In this document: one piece after another, positions 25,637-34,036 of the stretch
Layout: the number at the start of each line of letters is the position of its first letter
Position numbering within the stretch: position 1 is the first letter of the stretch
From: Flavobacterium sp. LC2016-01
GTDB lineage: Bacteria; Bacteroidota; Bacteroidia; Flavobacteriales; Flavobacteriaceae
DNA length: 64,000 nucleotides
Reading direction: 5' to 3'
Assembly (NCBI RefSeq): GCF_009711135.1
Contig: NZ_WMIC01000006.1
Location: forward strand, 360,555 to 424,554
Position numbers and translations under genes: made by a program
Notes under the pieces: model-generated
Databases searched by the model: none
Told to the model about the DNA's origin: nothing
What the model saw: the letters and a program-made list of their open reading frames with translations, nothing else

Positions 25637-26005
25637 ATGCAAAAATTAACCAACAAAGAAGAAGAGATAATGCACATTTTATGGAAGCTCAAAAAAGCTT
25701 TCGTAAAAGAAATTCAGGCTGAAATTACTGAAGAACAACCGCATTATAATACGCTTTCGACTATTGTGCGTAATCTTGAAGAAAAAGGATATGTGAGTCA
25801 TAACGCTTTTGGAAATACGCATCAATATTATCCTATTGTGAGTATTGAAGATTACCGAAAAGGCTTCATGAGTACTGCAATTGATAATTATTTCAACAGC
25901 TCTTATAAAAGTATGGTTTCGTTTTTTGCCAAAGAAGAAAAAATTTCGGCAAACGAATTACGCGAAATCTTAGCAATGATTGAAAATCCAAAAGAAGAAA
26001 AATAA
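25637..26005 (+). CDS. BlaI/MecI/CopY family transcriptional repressor, copy 2
   Basis: 122 residues, matching copy 1 in length and almost throughout in sequence; differences cluster at ~73-92 (IVSIEDYRKGFMSTA here, IITLEAYSKKYMKTA there). The recognition helix region (HYNTLSTIVRNLEEKG) is the same, so both repressors should read the same operators. Yet no clear ATAGTT array precedes this copy. It is followed after five bases by its own M56 gene. The 70-base gap from copy 1's M56 gene suggests the four genes could form one transcript. Confidence 0.92.
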   Translation: MQKLTNKEEEIMHILWKLKKAFVKEIQAEITEEQPHYNTLSTIVRNLEEKGYVSHNAFGNTHQYYPIVSIEDYRKGFMSTAIDNYFNSSYKSMVSFFAKEEKISANELREILAMIENPKEEK

Positions 26006-26010
26006 TCGTT

Positions 26011-27891
26011 ATGGAAGCACTTTTCACCTTTATCATCAAATCGGGCAGTTTAATAGCTTTATTCTATTTTGCTTACTATTTTTTACTGCGCAAAGAGACT
26101 TTTTTTACCAGTAACCGATATTTTTTATTGGCCGGATTAATCACTTCAGTTGTATTGCCATTTGTGATTTATACAAAAGTAGTTTGGGTTGACCCAGCTC
26201 CCATAATTTATTCGCCTGTTGTTCAAACCTCTTCTGTAGGCCACGATTATGTTACATCGTACAATCATTTACAAGCTGTCGAAGAAGAACCTTTTGAAAT
26301 AAATTGGAATCTAGTTTCACTGGCTATTTATGCCATTGGATTTGCTGCTTTTATGCTAAAATTTGCTATTGATTTTTACAGTTTAAATTCGGTTTTAAAA
26401 GGAAAAAATGTAAAACAGCAGGAAGATTTCAAGTTTGTTGATGTTACAGAAAACATTGCTCCTTTTTCTTATTTTGATTACATCGTTTACAATTCATCAC
26501 TGTACAGCGAGGCGGAATTGCAAAGTATTTTAGAACACGAAAAAGTACACAGCGATCAAAATCATACTGTTGATGTAATAATTTCGAGAATTTTCTGCAT
26601 TCTCTTTTGGTTTAATCCAATTATCTGGTTTTACAAAAAAGCGATTCTGCAAAATTTAGAATTTATTGCTGATAACGAAGCTTCAAAAAAACTATCAGAC
26701 AAAAAAGCGTATCAATACACGCTTTTAAAAATAACAACACATGAAACTTGTGTTGCAATCACCAATCATTTTTATCAATCATTAATCAAAAAACGAATTG
26801 TCATGTTAAACAAAAATCAATCAAAAAAATGGAATTACTGGAAATATTACGCTGTAATTCCGGCCCTTGCAGCTTTTGTATTTTTATTCCAAATAAAAAC
26901 GATTGCACAAGAAAAAAGAGCCTTGGCAGAAAAAACTGCTCCAGTAAAAAATGAAGATACTCAAATTTTTAAAATTACGAAATCAACTACAGATCAGGAA
27001 CTAAAAGACTTAACTGCAAAACTTAAATCCGAGCATAATGTTGATGTTGTAATTTCAGATTTAAAAAGAAACAGCAGCAACGAAATTACAAGTATCAAAA
27101 TACAGATTGTTAAAGAAAACGGCAAAAAACAAATTATACAAGTAAACAGTACAAAAGCAATAAAAGACTGCAGCATTGTATTAGATACAAATGATAATGG
27201 CACTAATAATATCACTTTAACTACTGACGAAACACCAGAAGCACCAACAATGGTTAAAACTCAAAATGTGGTTATTACCGATTTTAAAAACGAAGCTGAT
27301 GCTCCGGAAGCCCCAGCTGCACCCGCTGCACCAAGCGCTCCAGGCGCTCCAGGAATGATTGCTCCAGTTCCTCCTGTCGCACCGGTTTTTCCAACAGGAC
27401 CACTGCCTCCAGCTCCTGGAATTGACATGTCTAAAATGCCTAAACCTCCTAGAGCGCCAAGAGATGCAAAGGATAAAGTTGCAATGGCTCAGTTTGAAAA
27501 AGAAATGGCTGAATTTGAGAAAAAAATGGAAAAATTCCAGCCTAACATAGAGGCTATGTCGGCATATGGTGATGCAGTAGACGAAATTATGTCTAAACGT
27601 GAAGCTATTTTTGAAAAACAAATGGAACAATATGAAATTGCCATGCAGAAATTTACTTCTAATATGGACAAATTTAATATGGACATAAAAATGAAGTTTG
27701 GCAGCGACTCTCAAGAATATGAAAACAACATGAAGCAATATGAGCTGGACATGAGACAATATGAACTTGACATGAAACAGCATGAAAAAGAAATGAAAGA
27801 ACATGCCAAACAAATGAAACAGCATGCAAAAGACATGAAACAACAAGAAAGAGATAGAAGAGCTGCAGAAAGAGAAAACAGAAAAGCTTAG
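26011..27891 (+). CDS. M56 (BlaR1-like) membrane metallopeptidase with Pro-rich and coiled-coil tail, copy 2
   Basis: 626 residues. The membrane and protease part parallels copy 1, with HEKVH at 176-180 and NLEFIADNEA. The segment KITTHETCVAITNHFYQSL is nearly the same as in copy 1. The periplasmic tail differs completely. After a shared TDQELKDLTAKLKSEHN block comes an Ala/Pro-rich stretch (about 430-490). It is followed by ~130 residues of Met/Glu/Gln/Lys repeats with a heptad-like rhythm (MKQYELDMRQYELDMKQ), a probable coiled coil. The sensor end has evidently been exchanged or remodelled after duplication. It likely targets the BlaI-type repressors encoded next to it. Confidence 0.87.
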   Translation: MEALFTFIIKSGSLIALFYFAYYFLLRKETFFTSNRYFLLAGLITSVVLPFVIYTKVVWVDPAPIIYSPVVQTSSVGHDYVTSYNHLQAVEEEPFEINWNLVSLAIYAIGFAAFMLKFAIDFYSLNSVLKGKNVKQQEDFKFVDVTENIAPFSYFDYIVYNSSLYSEAELQSILEHEKVHSDQNHTVDVIISRIFCILFWFNPIIWFYKKAILQNLEFIADNEASKKLSDKKAYQYTLLKITTHETCVAITNHFYQSLIKKRIVMLNKNQSKKWNYWKYYAVIPALAAFVFLFQIKTIAQEKRALAEKTAPVKNEDTQIFKITKSTTDQELKDLTAKLKSEHNVDVVISDLKRNSSNEITSIKIQIVKENGKKQIIQVNSTKAIKDCSIVLDTNDNGTNNITLTTDETPEAPTMVKTQNVVITDFKNEADAPEAPAAPAAPSAPGAPGMIAPVPPVAPVFPTGPLPPAPGIDMSKMPKPPRAPRDAKDKVAMAQFEKEMAEFEKKMEKFQPNIEAMSAYGDAVDEIMSKREAIFEKQMEQYEIAMQKFTSNMDKFNMDIKMKFGSDSQEYENNMKQYELDMRQYELDMKQHEKEMKEHAKQMKQHAKDMKQQERDRRAAERENRKA

Positions 27892-27910
27892 TTTACTTTA
27901 TTTAACATCC

Positions 27911-27938
27911 AAAAACCAGTGTTTCGTCACTGGTTTTT
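27911..27938 (+). terminator. Rho-independent terminator
   Basis: AAAAACCAGTG pairs with CACTGGTTTTT across a six-base loop with a following T-run. It ends the duplicated BlaI/M56 block. Confidence 0.9.
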
Positions 27939-27975
27939 CTATTCATAAAAAGTTCTAATTTTTAAAATAGTTCAA

Positions 27976-29409
27976 ATGAAAAAAAATATTTTAATTCTTT
28001 TTTTATTCTTCAGTCTCTCCATTTTAGCGCAACAAAACAGCGATGAAAAAACTATTTTTATTTTGATGGATAAAACGGCTTCTATATTGTTAGAAAAATC
28101 AAAAGCTAATTCTATTTCTATAGGAGTCGTTAAAAATGGAAAAATATATACACGTCATTACGGAGAAATTGATAAAGGAAAAGAAAATATCTCCAACAAT
28201 AATACCGTTTTTGAAGTAGCATCAATTACTAAATTATTTACTGGATTATTAATGTCTCAAGCGGTTTTAGACGGAAAGCTAAATCCCGACGATGACATTA
28301 GAAAATACATTACTGGTTCTTATCCTAATTTAGAATATAACGGAAAACCAATTACCATTGAAGATTTAGTTTCTTTTAGAACCGGATTTAACAAAGATCT
28401 TCCCAATACTGCAGAATTAAGAAAAAACCGCAGCGACAGCAGTTATTTAGCATTTAAAAAATTAGATGAAGCTTACACTCGTGAAAATTTCTTTGAGAAT
28501 CTTAAAACCATAAAATTAGACACCTTACCTGGAACTAAATTTAAATACAGTAATGGAAGCCTTAATTTAGCTGCACATATCTTAGAAAACGTTTATAATA
28601 AAAGTTACGAAACACTTTTAAAAGAAAATATTCTTTCTAAGCTAGATATGAAATCAACTGGAATAAATTTAGATCCAAAAATAGTTATTGCAAATGGTTA
28701 TAACTTAAAAGGTGTTTTAATGCCTCGAATTTCAGATAATTTATGGGGCGCTGCTGGAAGATTAAAGTCTACTTTAGGTGATTTGACTAAATTTATTGTT
28801 TATGAACTAAATACTAAAAATAAAATCGTTCAAGAATCACAGCGAAATCTTTTAAATAGTCCAACAACTTGGAATGGTTATTTTTGGGATTACATTCAAG
28901 TAGATCAAGATGGTAAAAATTGCTGGAAACACGGCGGGGCATTTGGCACTCAAAATATTCTTGTAATTTATCCTGAACGTCAACTCGGACTTTCGATTAT
29001 TGTAAATATAAGTGATGATAACACCGCCAATGCTTTAGGAGAAGCAATCATAAAACTTTCTAATGATTTGCTTGAAGAAAATAAAAAACAAACTGGCATT
29101 TATGGCTATAAAATCGTTAACGATAATATCGTTTTTAGTTACGAACATGATAAAAATTTAAAATCAGATTTGGTTAAAAGTGTATCTATTGCTGGTTCAT
29201 TTGACAATTGGAATCCGAATGATGTAAATTTTCAAATGATTCAAAAAAGCAAAAATACCTTTGAATTGACCATTCCAAAATCCAAGTTCGAAAAAAACAA
29301 AACACATCTATTTAAGTTTGTCATTAATAAAACCGGCTGGATTCAAGCACCAAAAAATGCTATAAACAGAGAAACGGAAGGTGATCATAACCTGATTCTT
29401 AAAATCTGA
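27976..29409 (+). CDS. Serine hydrolase (class C beta-lactamase / PBP fold) with C-terminal glycogen-binding-like E-set domain
   Basis: 477 residues; a signal peptide ends at ILAQ (residue 18). The serine hydrolase fold has SITK (S83, K86; SxxK), YSN in FKYSNGS (the second motif) and HGG in WKHGGAF (the KTG-equivalent third motif). From about residue 395 a separate domain reads SIAGSFDNWNPNDVNFQMI ... HLFKFVI ... WIQAP, like the AMPK/CBM48 glycogen-recognition E-set. The enzyme may be a peptidase or esterase on a glycan-containing envelope substrate. Its position after the BlaI/M56 block is suggestive, but a terminator separates them. Confidence 0.86.
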   Translation: MKKNILILFLFFSLSILAQQNSDEKTIFILMDKTASILLEKSKANSISIGVVKNGKIYTRHYGEIDKGKENISNNNTVFEVASITKLFTGLLMSQAVLDGKLNPDDDIRKYITGSYPNLEYNGKPITIEDLVSFRTGFNKDLPNTAELRKNRSDSSYLAFKKLDEAYTRENFFENLKTIKLDTLPGTKFKYSNGSLNLAAHILENVYNKSYETLLKENILSKLDMKSTGINLDPKIVIANGYNLKGVLMPRISDNLWGAAGRLKSTLGDLTKFIVYELNTKNKIVQESQRNLLNSPTTWNGYFWDYIQVDQDGKNCWKHGGAFGTQNILVIYPERQLGLSIIVNISDDNTANALGEAIIKLSNDLLEENKKQTGIYGYKIVNDNIVFSYEHDKNLKSDLVKSVSIAGSFDNWNPNDVNFQMIQKSKNTFELTIPKSKFEKNKTHLFKFVINKTGWIQAPKNAINRETEGDHNLILKI

Positions 29410-29429
29410 ATTTTCACTGTTTCATGCAC

Positions 29430-29463
29430 AAAAGACTTTACTTCAAAAACAAAGTCTTTTTTT
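29430..29463 (+). terminator. Rho-independent terminator
   Basis: AAAAGACTTT pairs with AAAGTCTTTT across an 11-base loop, followed by T-rich DNA. It closes the serine hydrolase gene. Confidence 0.85.
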
Positions 29464-29464
29464 A

Positions 29465-29472
29465 TATCTTTG
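29465..29472 (+). promoter_or_regulatory. Bacteroidetes -7 promoter element (TATCTTTG)
   Basis: Exact TAnnTTTG directly after the preceding terminator and 17 bases before the small gene's ATG. Confidence 0.6.
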
Positions 29473-29488
29473 AAAAAACAAATCTGCT

Positions 29489-29629
29489 ATGTATAAAATT
29501 TTAGCCAAATTGAATAAAATTCTCTTGCCAAGTTTTACCAAACAAGGTTTAGACATTTCAAAAGCCAAAAAATGGCAAATGGCTATTATTGGCTATCGTG
29601 CTTTTGTGACAAAAAAAGCTTTAGGATAA
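29489..29629 (+). CDS. 46-residue small basic protein
   Basis: A 47-codon frame (MYKILAKLNKILLPSF ... KAKKWQMAIIGYRAFVTKKALG) with its own exact promoter element and an upstream terminator. It is strongly basic (ten Lys/Arg) with two amphipathic helical stretches and no signal peptide, so it is probably cytoplasmic. I recall similar short proteins in other Flavobacterium genomes, sometimes mislabelled as SsrA-binding protein. That memory is not evidence of function. The isolated promoter-gene arrangement and codon usage typical of the neighbours support a real gene. Confidence 0.72.
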   Translation: MYKILAKLNKILLPSFTKQGLDISKAKKWQMAIIGYRAFVTKKALG

Positions 29630-29703
29630 TAAATTTCGAAAACTTAATTTACTTTATTTAGCAGAAAATAATAGCTTTATTATTTCTCTGCATTTTTACT
29701 TTT

Positions 29704-30549
29704 ATGAAAAATAGAGAAATCAGCCTTCCTCCTGTTCCAGCAGTTCTACTAGCAATTATAAGTGTGCAGTGCGGAGCAGCAATTGCTAAAACACTTTTCC
29801 CAGCGATTGGTGCGGCGGGAACAGCATCTATACGTATTGGAGTTTCGGCTTTACTTTTATTGCTGGCTTATAGGCCAAATTTAAAAGCAATCACACCAGC
29901 GCAATGGAAAATCGTAATTCCGTATGGATTGTCTTTAGGAGCTATGAATCTGATTTTTTATTTCGCAATTGAAAGAATACCAATTGGTCTAGCTGTAACT
30001 TTAGAATTTGTTGGCCCGTTATTGCTTGCAATTGCCGGCTCAAAACGTTTAGTCGATTATTGCTGGGTTTTACTTGCTGCAGTAGGAATTTTACTTATTG
30101 CGCCTTGGACAAACGAACGTATAGATTCTCTAGGCGTACTATTTGCACTTCTGGCTGGAGCACTTTGGGCCGCTTATATTGTTTTTGGAGGAAAAATTTC
30201 AAAAATAATGAATGACGGTCAAGCCGTCTCAACAGGAATGTTATTTGCTGCAATCTTAGTTTTGCCTTTCGGACTATTTGAAAACGGATTAGTCAATCTT
30301 ACTCCAAAACTGTTCGGGATGGGTGTTGCATTGGCACTTTTATCGAGTGCAATTCCGTTTACTTTAGAGATGAAAGCTTTAGGTCAGCTTCCTCCAAGAA
30401 CTTTCAGTATTTTAATGAGCCTGGAACCTGCTGCCGCTTCTATTTGTGCCTTTATCTTTTTACAGGAAAAATTAAGATTCTCTGAGATTTTAGCCGTCAT
30501 ATGTGTTGTAATTGCTTCGGCAGGAAGTACTTTGACAGCAAAAAGATAA
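29704..30549 (+). CDS. rhtA: EamA-family exporter, RhtA-like
   Basis: 281 residues, ten membrane helices in two EamA repeats. The first half resembles E. coli RhtA: VQCGAAIAKTLFPAIGAAG, LSLGAMNLIFYFAIERIPIGLAVTLEFVGPL read in parts, and RLVDYCWVLLA. RhtA exports threonine and homoserine. Transfer of that substrate to this protein is likely but not proven. A near-match promoter (TACTTTTA) lies immediately before the ATG. The next gene follows by eight bases. Confidence 0.82.
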   Translation: MKNREISLPPVPAVLLAIISVQCGAAIAKTLFPAIGAAGTASIRIGVSALLLLLAYRPNLKAITPAQWKIVIPYGLSLGAMNLIFYFAIERIPIGLAVTLEFVGPLLLAIAGSKRLVDYCWVLLAAVGILLIAPWTNERIDSLGVLFALLAGALWAAYIVFGGKISKIMNDGQAVSTGMLFAAILVLPFGLFENGLVNLTPKLFGMGVALALLSSAIPFTLEMKALGQLPPRTFSILMSLEPAAASICAFIFLQEKLRFSEILAVICVVIASAGSTLTAKR

Positions 30550-30557
30550 ATCTAAAA

Positions 30558-30923
30558 ATGAATAGAGATTTTCTACAATATATTAAAGCTATTAATGGAA
30601 TTTATTTCATTTCTATTTTAATTTGGATAATAGCCTGGTTTATCTCTCTTGGGGCTTTTGACCTTAGGACATCTGTGATTATGGGTCTTTTTTTAATGTC
30701 AACACAAATTATCATTTTAATTTGTAGTCTTCTTTTTTTCTTTCTTACGAAAAATATACTTTTAATTAAAGAACAAATAAATTACAGTCTAGTAATTCTT
30801 ATCGCCATAATAGATATTCTTTTTTTGATAAACTTTGCAGGAATTGAGAGAACAACTTTAGCTTTCCTTTTCTCGCTTAATACCTTATCACTTACATACA
30901 TTTTAAGACACAAATTCGAATAA
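30558..30923 (+). CDS. Small four-helix membrane protein, unrecognised
   Basis: 121 residues from the ATG at 30558. A longer frame from 30501 would run through the end of the rhtA-like gene and is rejected. Four hydrophobic segments (about 11-33, 42-66, 74-92 and 98-115) with short loops fill nearly the whole protein. No motif is recognised. It sits eight bases after the exporter and its stop codon overlaps the left arm of a terminator, so the two genes form a unit. Confidence 0.65.
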   Translation: MNRDFLQYIKAINGIYFISILIWIIAWFISLGAFDLRTSVIMGLFLMSTQIIILICSLLFFFLTKNILLIKEQINYSLVILIAIIDILFLINFAGIERTTLAFLFSLNTLSLTYILRHKFE

Positions 30924-30952
30924 AAAAGCCCAATAAATACTGGGCTTTTTTT
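30923..30952 (+). terminator. Rho-independent terminator
   Basis: AAAAAGCCCA pairs with TGGGCTTTTT across an eight-base loop, followed by more T. It may serve both directions, as the fasciclin gene ends 23 bases to the right. Confidence 0.9.
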
Positions 30953-30974
30953 ATGCGAATTCTTTCAGAGAAAA

Positions 30975-31529
30975 TTATTTTTTTGGCAATAACACAGTAT
31001 CAACAACATGAATCACACCATTTGACTGATTCACATCTGCAATTGTTACTTTAGCTTTGTTACCGCTTTCGTCGCTTATGTAAAGATCTTTCCCGTCCAT
31101 CCAAGCTGTTAATGTTCCGCCATTTACCGCTTTTATAGTTGCTTTCCCTTTTCCGGCTTTAATTGCTTTTGCAATGGCAGCTGCATTCCATTTACCAGCA
31201 ACAACATGATACGTCAAAACATTCTGAAGTGCTTTTTTGTTTTCAGGTTTCAATAACATTTCAACAGTTCCTTTTGGCAATTTGTCAAAAGCTTCATTTG
31301 TTGGTGCAAAAACTGTAAAAGGACCTTTGCCTTTTAAAGTTTCTACTAAATCTGCAGCTTGTACTGCTGCAACAAGTGTAGTATGATCTTTTGAATTAAC
31401 GGCATTTTCAATAATATTTTTGTTAGGATACATTGCTGCTCCACCTACCATTACAGTTTTTTGAGCTGATGATGTAAATCCGAATGCTAAAGCTAAAATT
31501 GCTGTGGCTAAAAATTTTCTAGTTTTCAT
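30975..31529 (-). CDS. Fasciclin (FAS1) domain protein, secreted
   Basis: 184 residues; a signal peptide ends near SSAQ (residue ~22). A single FAS1 domain spans ~40-182, with the H1 motif FTVFAPTNEAFDKLP, the YHVVAGKW segment and the H2 motif NGVIHVVDTVLLP. FAS1 domains mediate adhesion or protein binding at cell surfaces; bacterial single-domain forms are common exported proteins. The N-terminal ANRK-like segment MYPNKNIIENAVNSKDHTTL begins the fold. No operon partner; the 267-base region upstream to 31796 is AT-rich with no gene seen. Confidence 0.92.
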   Translation of the reverse strand: MKTRKFLATAILALAFGFTSSAQKTVMVGGAAMYPNKNIIENAVNSKDHTTLVAAVQAADLVETLKGKGPFTVFAPTNEAFDKLPKGTVEMLLKPENKKALQNVLTYHVVAGKWNAAAIAKAIKAGKGKATIKAVNGGTLTAWMDGKDLYISDESGNKAKVTIADVNQSNGVIHVVDTVLLPKK

Positions 31530-31796
31530 AATTAATATTTTAAGTTATAAGCTCATTTACGACGTTATATTTGTTTTGGTTTTACGAAAAATCAAAATAA
31601 TTTTAAAAAATATTAAAATATTCTCAAAATACACTGTAAAACAGCTCATTGATTGTAAAAAATATTTTTGAATATTTTTACGATCCAAGCGGATTTTGCA
31701 TCTTTTATTATTAAATTCAAAACATATTTATTACGCAAAATCGGCCTGAAAAAATAAAAACCAAAAAGTTAAATACACTTATAATTTAACCACAAA

Positions 31797-32831
31797 ATGA
31801 TAATTAATAACCACACAAAAACGATTTTTTCTATTTTAGTCTTACTAACTTTTATTCAATGTAAAACCCCAGCTTATAAAATGAATTATCAAGAAAATTA
31901 CCTTTCCGAAGCAGATAAATCAATTAAAGAATATACAATCCCGCCTTATCTCAAAAAAGGTGATTCCATAATGATCGTCGCTCCAGCAGGCTTTCTGGCT
32001 GATTCGACAGAAATTGATCAGGGAATTGAACTCGCAAAAAGTTGGGGACTTAATATTAAATTAGGCGAAAATCTTTTCAAAAGACACAATCATTTTGCCG
32101 GAACAGACCTTGAAAGACAAAATGATTTGCAAGAAGCTTTAGACAATAAAAACATCAAGGCAATCTGGTGTGCCAGAGGCGGATATGGAACTGTCAGAAT
32201 TGTTGATCAATTGAATTTTTCGGCTTTTGAGAAAAACCCAAAATGGATTATTGGTTATTCAGATATTACTACGCTTCATGAACAAGTTCATAGATTGGGG
32301 TTTGCATCCATTCACGCTACAATGCCTGGAGGAATGAGAAGAGCAACACCCGAAGCTAAAGAAACGCTTTATAAATCCCTGTTTGGCCAAGATGTGAGTT
32401 ATGAAATACCTACTAATCCACTCAATAAATTAGGCACGAGTAAAGGAGTTCTTATAGGCGGAAATTTATCCATTATTATGTCGATGCTGGGCAGTAATTC
32501 TGATATTGACCCAAAAGGAAAAATTTTATTTATCGAAGATGTTGGTGAAGATTTATACCGAGTAGACAGAATGATGTACACGCTGAAAAGAAATGGCTTT
32601 TTGAAAGATTTAAAGGGAATTATTGTTGGTGATTTTGATTATAAAACAGAAGAAAATATGTTGTTTGGAGGAACGCACCGGGAAATCATTTTAAATGCTG
32701 TAAAAGAGTACGATTACCCCGTAATTTTCGATTTTCCAGCAGGACACATCCGAAACAATCATGCGATGACTTTTGGTAAAAAGGTTAAATTAGAATCTAA
32801 TGCAGCATCTGTAATTATTTCGTACAAATAG
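31797..32831 (+). CDS. LD-carboxypeptidase (peptidase S66), lipoprotein
   Basis: 344 residues. A lipoprotein signal ends at Cys22 (LLTFIQC). The S66 fold has the nucleophile S155 in GYSDIT, the glutamate in IEDVGEDLYRVDRM and the histidine in GHIRNNHAMTFG, the Ser-Glu-His triad of MccF/LdcA enzymes. LdcA enzymes remove the terminal D-Ala from murein tetrapeptides. Most are cytoplasmic, so the lipid anchor here places the activity in the periplasm, presumably on peptidoglycan fragments or peptide amides. It stands 88 bases before the ExbD-like triplet; a shared promoter is possible. Confidence 0.88.
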   Translation: MIINNHTKTIFSILVLLTFIQCKTPAYKMNYQENYLSEADKSIKEYTIPPYLKKGDSIMIVAPAGFLADSTEIDQGIELAKSWGLNIKLGENLFKRHNHFAGTDLERQNDLQEALDNKNIKAIWCARGGYGTVRIVDQLNFSAFEKNPKWIIGYSDITTLHEQVHRLGFASIHATMPGGMRRATPEAKETLYKSLFGQDVSYEIPTNPLNKLGTSKGVLIGGNLSIIMSMLGSNSDIDPKGKILFIEDVGEDLYRVDRMMYTLKRNGFLKDLKGIIVGDFDYKTEENMLFGGTHREIILNAVKEYDYPVIFDFPAGHIRNNHAMTFGKKVKLESNAASVIISYK

Positions 32832-32919
32832 ATTAGTCTTTAAAAAATACTTTTTATTTAAACTAGATTGATTTTCTGAATAAAATTTTAATTAACTTTA
32901 AAATCAAAATCAGATTCTT

Positions 32920-33459
32920 ATGCAAAATCTACCTCAAAAAATAAGAAGTAAAAAATTAAATTCAAGAGTTGATTTAACCGCAATGGTCAGCGTTTCCTTT
33001 TTGCTCATTATATTTTTTATGGTTGTTGGGGAATTGTCGAAGCCTCAAGCAATGGATTTAAGTTTACCAGAAAAATATGTTGATGATGAATGGAGTCATT
33101 TTATCAGTTGTGGTAGTGGTTCCAACGAACGTACTATAACAGTTTTATTAGATGAGAATAATAAAATCATTACATATACTGGTTTTTTATTTAATCCGCT
33201 TAAAGATCCAAAAGAAATAAACTATGGGAAAGACGGAATTCGAAAAGAACTTTTTAGTCAAAAGAAAACAATTCTGGAATACTCAGCAGCGCTGGGAAAA
33301 CCAAAAAATGGCCCAATTGTAATTATAAAACCAAGCAAAAAATCAAACTTCAAAAATTTGATTGATATTTTAGATGAAATGGCAATTGTAAATATTGACA
33401 CGTATGCAATTGTAAATGAATTTACTCCAGAAGAATCAAAATTATTAGCATCAAAATAA
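32920..33459 (+). CDS. ExbD/TolR-like protein lacking the membrane Asp, tandem copy 1
   Basis: 179 residues. A short cytoplasmic N-terminus, one membrane helix (about 20-38: TAMVSVSFLLIIFFMVVG) and a ~135-residue periplasmic domain match ExbD. ExbD proteins carry a conserved membrane Asp (VD in the MVD motif) on the proton path. Here that position is S24 (MVSVS). The periplasmic part keeps the flavobacterial ExbD signature YGKDGIRKEL and IIKPSKKSNFKNL. Without Asp it is unlikely to use proton flow alone. It may be a modified stator subunit, regulator or decoy of a TonB-ExbB-ExbD complex encoded elsewhere. No exbB or tonB is adjacent. Confidence 0.85.
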   Translation: MQNLPQKIRSKKLNSRVDLTAMVSVSFLLIIFFMVVGELSKPQAMDLSLPEKYVDDEWSHFISCGSGSNERTITVLLDENNKIITYTGFLFNPLKDPKEINYGKDGIRKELFSQKKTILEYSAALGKPKNGPIVIIKPSKKSNFKNLIDILDEMAIVNIDTYAIVNEFTPEESKLLASK

Positions 33460-33485
33460 ACATCTTAGATTAATTTAAAAAGTTT

Positions 33486-34010
33486 ATGGAAAATCTACCT
33501 AAAAAAATCAGAAGCAAAAAACTAAATTCAAGAGTTGATTTAACCGCAATGGTCAGCGTTTCTTTTTTACTGATTATATTTTTTATGGTTGTTGGAGAAT
33601 TGTCTAAACCAAAAGTGATGGATTTAAATTTACCAGATCTTGATTGTGATGATTGTTTCCCAACTTATGTTGAAGAAAACCGATGTCTAACAATTTTATT
33701 AGATAAAAATAATAGAATAATTTCTTATTCAGGATTAATACCTACTCCTGCTAATACCTCTAAAAAAATGGAATATGGAAAAAATGGAATTAGAAAAGAG
33801 TTGTTAGAAAAAAACAAAATGGCTCTCGAATATTCAGCTAAACATGGCAAACCAGGGAGAGGAGTTGTGGTTATGATTAAACCAAGTAAAAATTCAAATT
33901 ATGGAAATCTTATAGAAATTCTTGATGAATTAAAAATAGCAAACATAGATTTTTATAATATTGATTCGGAATTTACGCCTGAAGAAACAAAATTATTAGC
34001 TTCAAAATAA
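33486..34010 (+). CDS. ExbD/TolR-like protein lacking the membrane Asp, tandem copy 2
   Basis: 174 residues. Its N-terminal 45 residues are virtually those of copy 1, including S24 in MVSVS. The variable segment (about 47-65) has a cysteine-acidic cluster, DLDCDDCFP, absent from canonical ExbD. The C-terminal domain keeps YGKNGIRKEL and MIKPSKNSNYGNL and ends FTPEETKLLASK. The 26-base gap from copy 1 implies co-transcription. Like its neighbours it is predicted to be an inner-membrane protein with the main domain in the periplasm. Confidence 0.85.
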   Translation: MENLPKKIRSKKLNSRVDLTAMVSVSFLLIIFFMVVGELSKPKVMDLNLPDLDCDDCFPTYVEENRCLTILLDKNNRIISYSGLIPTPANTSKKMEYGKNGIRKELLEKNKMALEYSAKHGKPGRGVVVMIKPSKNSNYGNLIEILDELKIANIDFYNIDSEFTPEETKLLASK

Positions 34011-34036
34011 TTTCTTATTTACTTAAAACTAATTCT

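Noticed and set aside
27217..27846. 209-residue antisense frame opposite the coiled-coil tail of the second M56 gene
   Set aside because: Low-complexity codons on the coding strand avoid stops on the other strand. The predicted protein is a Phe/His/Leu-rich artefact.
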